Below, one piece after another: positions 5,684 to 8,391 of a stretch of DNA of 8,391 bases (its first letter is position 1; the number at the start of each line of letters is the position of its first letter). Below the pieces are notes generated by a model. The model made no database searches and had not been told where the DNA came from. It saw only the letters and a program-made list of their open reading frames with translations. Origin of the DNA: an uncultured Brevundimonas sp. (GTDB lineage: Bacteria; Pseudomonadota; Alphaproteobacteria; Caulobacterales; Caulobacteraceae); assembly GCA_946481425.1 (NCBI GenBank), contig CAMLNT010000090.1, positions 1-8,391 on the forward strand, given 5' to 3'. A program made the translations under genes and the position numbers.

Positions 5684-6846
5684 GCTTCAAGCCCCTGTTT
5701 TCGCGCTCGCTGGGTCTGGCGCCCGGTCGCCTGCACTTCGCCGCCCACAGCCATCACCTGTGGCCCGACGCCTCCTTCGAGGGGCAGGTCGAGGCGTGGG
5801 ACGACGCCAATCGCCACGCCGACAAGAAGTGGGACCGCGTCTTCGGCGAGGTCGTGCCGGAGGCGCAGGGCCATGTCGCGCGCGAGCTGAACCTGAGCGA
5901 TCCCGAGAGCGTCGTCTTCGCGCCCAATACCCACGATTTCCTGCTGCGCATCCACTCGGGTTTCGAAAAGGCCCCGGTGAAGATCCTGTCGACCGACGGC
6001 GAGTTCCACTCGTTCCGCCGCCAGGGCGAGCGGTGGGAAGAGGCGGGGCAGGCCCAGGTCCTGCGCGTGCCGCTGGAGCCGTTCGACACCTTCGGCGACC
6101 GCTTCGTCGAGGCGGCGCGGACCGGCCAGTGGGACTGGATCGTCATCAGCCAGGTCTTCTTCAAGACCGGACAGGTGTTCGACCGGCTGGCCGATCTGGC
6201 CGACCTCGCCCGACCCGAGGGGCCGTGGGTGCTGGTCGACGGCTATCACGGCTTCATGGCCACGCCGACCGACTTGGGCGCGGTCCAAGACAGGCTCTTC
6301 TACGTCACCGGCGGCTACAAATACGCCATGACCGGCGAGGGCGCGGGGATGCTTCATGCGCCCAACGGATTCTGCGAGCGGCCGGTCAACACGGGCTGGT
6401 TCGCCGAGTTCGGTAATCTGATGGGCCCCCCGGACGGGGTTCAGTACCGCGGCGACGCGGGTCGGTTCTGGGGCGCGACCTTCGAGCCGACGCCGCTTTA
6501 CCGCTTCAATGCGGTGCGTCGGATGCTGGATCGCGAGGGGCTGACGACGGCGTCGATCGCCGACCATTCGACCGGCCTGATGCGGATGTTCCAGCAGGCG
6601 GTCCAGGCCGGCGAGGCCGGGGCGCTGAGCGAGGCGGACCTGATCAATCCCGTCGACAACACGGGTTCGCGCGCGCGCTTCCTCGCCTTCCGGCACGCAA
6701 ACGCGCAGGCCTGGCGGCAGGCCCTGCTGGACGCCGACGTCGTCACCGACGTCCGCGCCGACACCATCCGCTTCGGCTTTGGCATCTACCAGGACGAGGC
6801 AGACGTCGCCGAACTGGCCGGCCGCTGCGCCAGGGCCGTGATCTGA
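5680..6846 (+). CDS. kynU: Kynureninase-like PLP enzyme (aminotransferase class V fold)
   Basis: This 388-aa protein probably cleaves kynurenine to anthranilate and alanine. The inference rests on fold and on overlap with tryptophan 2,3-dioxygenase. The class V PLP site is recognisable: FAPNTHDFLLR (80-90) for phosphate and ring contacts, VLVDGYHGFMATP (184-196) with D187 for the pyridine nitrogen, and YVTGGYKYAMTGEGAG (208-223) with K214 as Schiff-base lysine. GWFAEF (239-244) and RFGFGIY (364-370) match the GWFGH and RFGF regions of known kynureninases. The usual D-x-x-H-S and LDGNSLG blocks are replaced by DGYHG and FAAHSHHLWPD, so it is a divergent member. Start: TTG 5680 overlaps the tdo stop (TTGA) and has GAGGA (5668-5672) 7 nt upstream. 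GTG 5659 is a weaker alternative. No terminator follows before sdhC. Confidence 0.8.
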   Translation: MSFKPLFSRSLGLAPGRLHFAAHSHHLWPDASFEGQVEAWDDANRHADKKWDRVFGEVVPEAQGHVARELNLSDPESVVFAPNTHDFLLRIHSGFEKAPVKILSTDGEFHSFRRQGERWEEAGQAQVLRVPLEPFDTFGDRFVEAARTGQWDWIVISQVFFKTGQVFDRLADLADLARPEGPWVLVDGYHGFMATPTDLGAVQDRLFYVTGGYKYAMTGEGAGMLHAPNGFCERPVNTGWFAEFGNLMGPPDGVQYRGDAGRFWGATFEPTPLYRFNAVRRMLDREGLTTASIADHSTGLMRMFQQAVQAGEAGALSEADLINPVDNTGSRARFLAFRHANAQAWRQALLDADVVTDVRADTIRFGFGIYQDEADVAELAGRCARAVI

Positions 6847-6880
6847 CCGCGATTGCGAGCACTTCTCAGGCCCGGTTCCG

Positions 6881-6886
6881 TTGACA
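6881..6886 (+). promoter_or_regulatory. TTGACA, possible -35 box for the sdh operon
   Basis: A perfect TTGACA lies 63 nt before the sdhC ATG, in the 102-nt gap after kynU. At 16-18 nt spacing the downstream sequence (6903-6910, CCAAAAGC) is a poor -10, so this is only half of a promoter. It is flanked by GGTTCC copies at 6874-6879 and 6899-6904, which could be activator or repressor sites. Confidence 0.3.
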
Positions 6887-6898
6887 CACAAGGCCCCG

Positions 6899-6929
6899 GG
6901 TTCCAAAAGCGGGACGCTTTTCAGGAACC
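6899..6929 (+). repeat. Inverted repeat / hairpin in the sdhC leader
   Basis: GGTTCCAAAAGC (6899-6910) pairs with GCTTTT (6916-6921) and GGAACC (6924-6929): a 12-bp stem with a two-base bulge (CA, 6922-6923) and a 5-nt loop, GGGAC. It ends three nt before the AGGGA (6932-6936) that is the only purine-rich ribosome-binding candidate for sdhC. No T-run follows, so it is not a normal terminator. It may be an RNA regulatory hairpin or a protein-binding palindrome. Confidence 0.65.
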
Positions 6930-6948
6930 TCAGGGAATCGTGGCCCGC

Positions 6949-7347
6949 ATGACAGAACAGCGCTCAAGGCCGCTGTCGCCGCATCTCCAGATCTGGCGCT
7001 GGCACGTGACCATGACGGCCTCGATCCTTCACCGCGCCTCGGGCGTCGGGCTGGTCGCGGGGGCCGTTCTGGCGGTGATCTGGCTGGCCTGCCTGCTGGC
7101 TGGGCCGGAGTGCTATGCGACCTGCCAGGCGCTCTACGGATCGTGGCTCGGCATCCTGATCTGGATCGGCATCAGCTGGTCCGCCTTCTATCATCTGGCG
7201 TCGGGCGTCCGGCACCTGATCTGGGACGCCGGCAAGGGCTTCGACCTGACGGCCGCCAACATGATGTCCTGGGCCTCGATCGGCTTCTCCGTCGGCGCGA
7301 CGGCGGTGCTGTGGTTCATGCTGTTCCGCGACGGAGTGGTCGGATGA
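6949..7347 (+). CDS. sdhC: Succinate dehydrogenase cytochrome b556 subunit
   Basis: SdhC is one of the two membrane anchors of complex II, holding heme b and the ubiquinone site in the inner membrane. The 132-aa product begins [26 protein letters not shown] (7-32), the family signature; S25 and R29 align with the quinone-site Ser and Arg of E. coli Sdh[13 protein letters not shown] (82-93) contains H82, the expected heme b ligand. Three hydrophobic helices lie at about 33-51, 66-86 and 108-127. The start is not fully decided. ATG 6949 gives a normal N-terminus but lies 12 nt from AGGGA (6932-6936). GTG 6940, three codons earlier in frame, lies only 3 nt from it. The 4-nt overlap with sdhD (ATGA at 7344-7347) shows tight coupling. 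Confidence 0.95.
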   Translation: MTEQRSRPLSPHLQIWRWHVTMTASILHRASGVGLVAGAVLAVIWLACLLAGPECYATCQALYGSWLGILIWIGISWSAFYHLASGVRHLIWDAGKGFDLTAANMMSWASIGFSVGATAVLWFMLFRDGVVG

Positions 7348-7718
7348 GTTCGCCCCACGTGAAGACGTCCGAGCAACACGGCGCCTGGACCTGGATCAAG
7401 GAGCGCGCCTCGGCGATCGTGCTGATCCCGCTGCTGCTGTGGGGCGTTGTGATGGGTGTCGCCGTCGCCGGCATGAGCCATGCCGAGGCCCTCGCCTATG
7501 TCGCCCAGCCGCTGAACGCGACCGTCATCGCCGTCAGCCTGCTGATCGCGATCTATCATATGCACCTGGGGCTGCGGGTGATCATCGAGGACTACCTGCA
7601 CGGCTCGACCGGCAAGCTTGTCCTGACCCTGAACGCCCTGGGCTGCATTGCCCTGGCCCTGGCGGCCCTCGTCCTCGTCATCCTGATCGCGTCGGCCTCG
7701 GCGCCGGCCGGAGTGTGA
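7344..7718 (+). CDS. sdhD: Succinate dehydrogenase hydrophobic membrane anchor subunit
   Basis: SdhD is the second membrane anchor of complex II. The product has 124 aa with three hydrophobic helices at roughly 23-43, 57-80 and 95-117. The family motif is [17 protein letters not shown] (71-87). H72 is placed eleven residues before D83-Y84, the same spacing as the heme-ligand His71 and the quinone-site Asp82-Tyr83 of E. coli SdhD. The N-terminal [18 protein letters not shown] (13-30) is also typical of alphaproteobacterial SdhD. ATG 7344 overlaps the sdhC stop and has GGAG at 7333-7336, 7 nt upstream. The reading frame is open further upstream, but that part is out-of-frame sdhC sequence. Confidence 0.95.
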   Translation: MSSPHVKTSEQHGAWTWIKERASAIVLIPLLLWGVVMGVAVAGMSHAEALAYVAQPLNATVIAVSLLIAIYHMHLGLRVIIEDYLHGSTGKLVLTLNALGCIALALAALVLVILIASASAPAGV

Positions 7719-7723
7719 AGCCT

Positions 7724-8391
7724 GTGACCACCTATCAGATCGTCGACCATGCCTATGACGTCGTGGTCGTGGGGGCCGGCGGCTCGGGCCTGCGCGCGGC
7801 CCTCGGCTGCGCCCAGTCGGGCCTCAAGACCGCCTGCGTGACCAAGGTCTTCCCGACCCGCTCGCACACCGTGGCCGCCCAGGGCGGCGTCGCGGCGTCG
7901 CTGGGCAACATGGGCGAGGACAGCTGGAAGTGGCACATGTTCGACACCGTCAAGGGGTCGGACTGGCTGGGCGACCAGGACGCCATCGAATACATGTGCC
8001 GCGAGGCGCCCAAGGCCGTCTACGAGCTCGAGCACTGGGGCGTGCCGTTCAGCCGGACAGAGGACGGCAAGATCTATCAGCGCGCCTTCGGCGGCATGAC
8101 CAAGGACTTCGGCAAGGGCGGCCCGGTGCAGCGCACCTGCGCGGCCGCGGACCGGACCGGCCACGCCATCCTGCACACCCTGTACGGCCAGTCGGTGCGG
8201 CACTCGACCGACTTCTTCATCGAATACTTCGCGCTCGACCTCATCATGGAAGACGGCGTGTGCAAGGGCGTCACCGCCTGGAAGCTGGACGACGGGACCA
8301 TTCACCGCTTCCGCGCCAAGCTCGTGATCCTGGCGACCGGCGGCTACGGCCGCGCCTATTTCTCGGCCACCAGCGCCCACACCTGCACGGG
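7724..8391 (+). CDS. sdhA: Succinate dehydrogenase flavoprotein subunit, 5' part (runs off window)
   Basis: SdhA carries covalent FAD and the succinate site and passes electrons to the iron-sulfur subunit SdhB, presumably encoded just beyond the window. The 222 visible codons encode the dinucleotide fold [12 protein letters not shown] (11-22, G-x-G-x-x-G at 17-22) and [11 protein letters not shown] (45-55), in which H48 is the FAD-attachment histidine. They continue with [11 protein letters not shown] (101-111), QRAFGG (119-124, F122 equivalent to the substrate-site Phe of E. coli) and [11 protein letters not shown] (200-210). The full protein should be near 590-600 aa, so about a third is present. 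Start: GTG 7724 has GGAG at 7710-7713, 10 nt away. GTG 7715 in the same frame overlaps the sdhD stop (GTGA) but lies only 1 nt after that GGAG. I prefer 7724. No terminator separates it from sdhD. Confidence 0.95.
   Translation, partial: MTTYQIVDHAYDVVVVGAGGSGLRAALGCAQSGLKTACVTKVFPTRSHTVAAQGGVAASLGNMGEDSWKWHMFDTVKGSDWLGDQDAIEYMCREAPKAVYELEHWGVPFSRTEDGKIYQRAFGGMTKDFGKGGPVQRTCAAADRTGHAILHTLYGQSVRHSTDFFIEYFALDLIMEDGVCKGVTAWKLDDGTIHRFRAKLVILATGGYGRAYFSATSAHTCT

Noticed and set aside
5617..6906. A 429-codon minus-strand open frame opposite the kynureninase-like gene
   Set aside because: A shadow frame caused by GC-rich third positions. The plus-strand product has PLP-enzyme motifs, while the antisense product has none.
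7592..8380. A 262-codon minus-strand open frame opposite sdhD and sdhA
   Set aside because: It lies antisense to highly conserved SdhA sequence with all FAD motifs; it is a compositional shadow.
4895..8391. A functional link between the kynurenine genes and the sdh operon because no terminator separates them
   Set aside because: Readthrough is possible, but a TTGACA and inverted repeat lie between them, and no shared pathway intermediate requires joint control. Adjacency alone is weak evidence.
1..8391. Mobile element, defence system, toxin-antitoxin, CRISPR or RNA gene
   Set aside because: No integrase, transposase, nuclease, direct-repeat array or tRNA/rRNA-like sequence was recognised, and the genes look like ordinary host chromosomal metabolism.

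Overview
The window is GC-rich, densely packed bacterial DNA. It carries ribosomal protein L19, a bacterial tryptophan-to-anthranilate gene pair and the start of an sdhC-sdhD-sdhA operon with alphaproteobacterial-looking products. GC-rich codon use, Shine-Dalgarno cores of the GGAG type, many 4-nt start/stop overlaps and a palindromic intergenic repeat fit a Caulobacterales member, most probably Brevundimonas-like. That placement is an inference from recognised protein and repeat style, not a database match.

Layout, left to right. (1) 1-359 is the 3' part of rplS, followed by a strong intrinsic terminator (383-414). (2) 443-1156 and 1153-2280 are a translationally coupled pair on the + strand: a small SAM-dependent methyltransferase and an exported serine hydrolase of the beta-lactamase/6-aminohexanoate-dimer-hydrolase type. 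(3) 2344-2805 and 2871-4682 lie on the - strand: a DUF2383/PA2169-type four-helix-bundle protein, and upstream of it a large exported DUF885 putative metallohydrolase. The - strand and + strand units converge on a hairpin (2293-2320) that is an inverted copy of the rplS terminator. (4) 4683-4894 is a 212-nt divergent intergenic region, about half of it filled by a REP-like palindromic element (4760-4864). (5) 4895-5683 and 5680-6846 are a coupled kynurenine-pathway pair: tryptophan 2,3-dioxygenase and a divergent kynureninase-like PLP enzyme. (6) 6847-6948 is a short leader with an unexplained inverted repeat and three regularly spaced GGTTCC/GGAACC hexamers. (7) 6949-8391 holds sdhC, sdhD and the first 222 codons of sdhA, encoding the membrane anchor and flavoprotein of succinate dehydrogenase (complex II); sdhA runs off the window.

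The tdo-kynU pair would convert tryptophan to N-formylkynurenine and, after deformylation by an enzyme not encoded here, kynurenine to anthranilate plus alanine. The sdh genes encode the quinone-linked succinate oxidase of the TCA cycle. I see no CRISPR array, integrase, transposase, toxin-antitoxin pair, tRNA or rRNA, and no convincing new multi-gene system. The less ordinary material lies between the genes: reused terminator hairpins, an inverted repeat touching the Shine-Dalgarno of the DUF2383 gene, the REP-like element abutting the tdo start, and the spaced motif array before sdhC.
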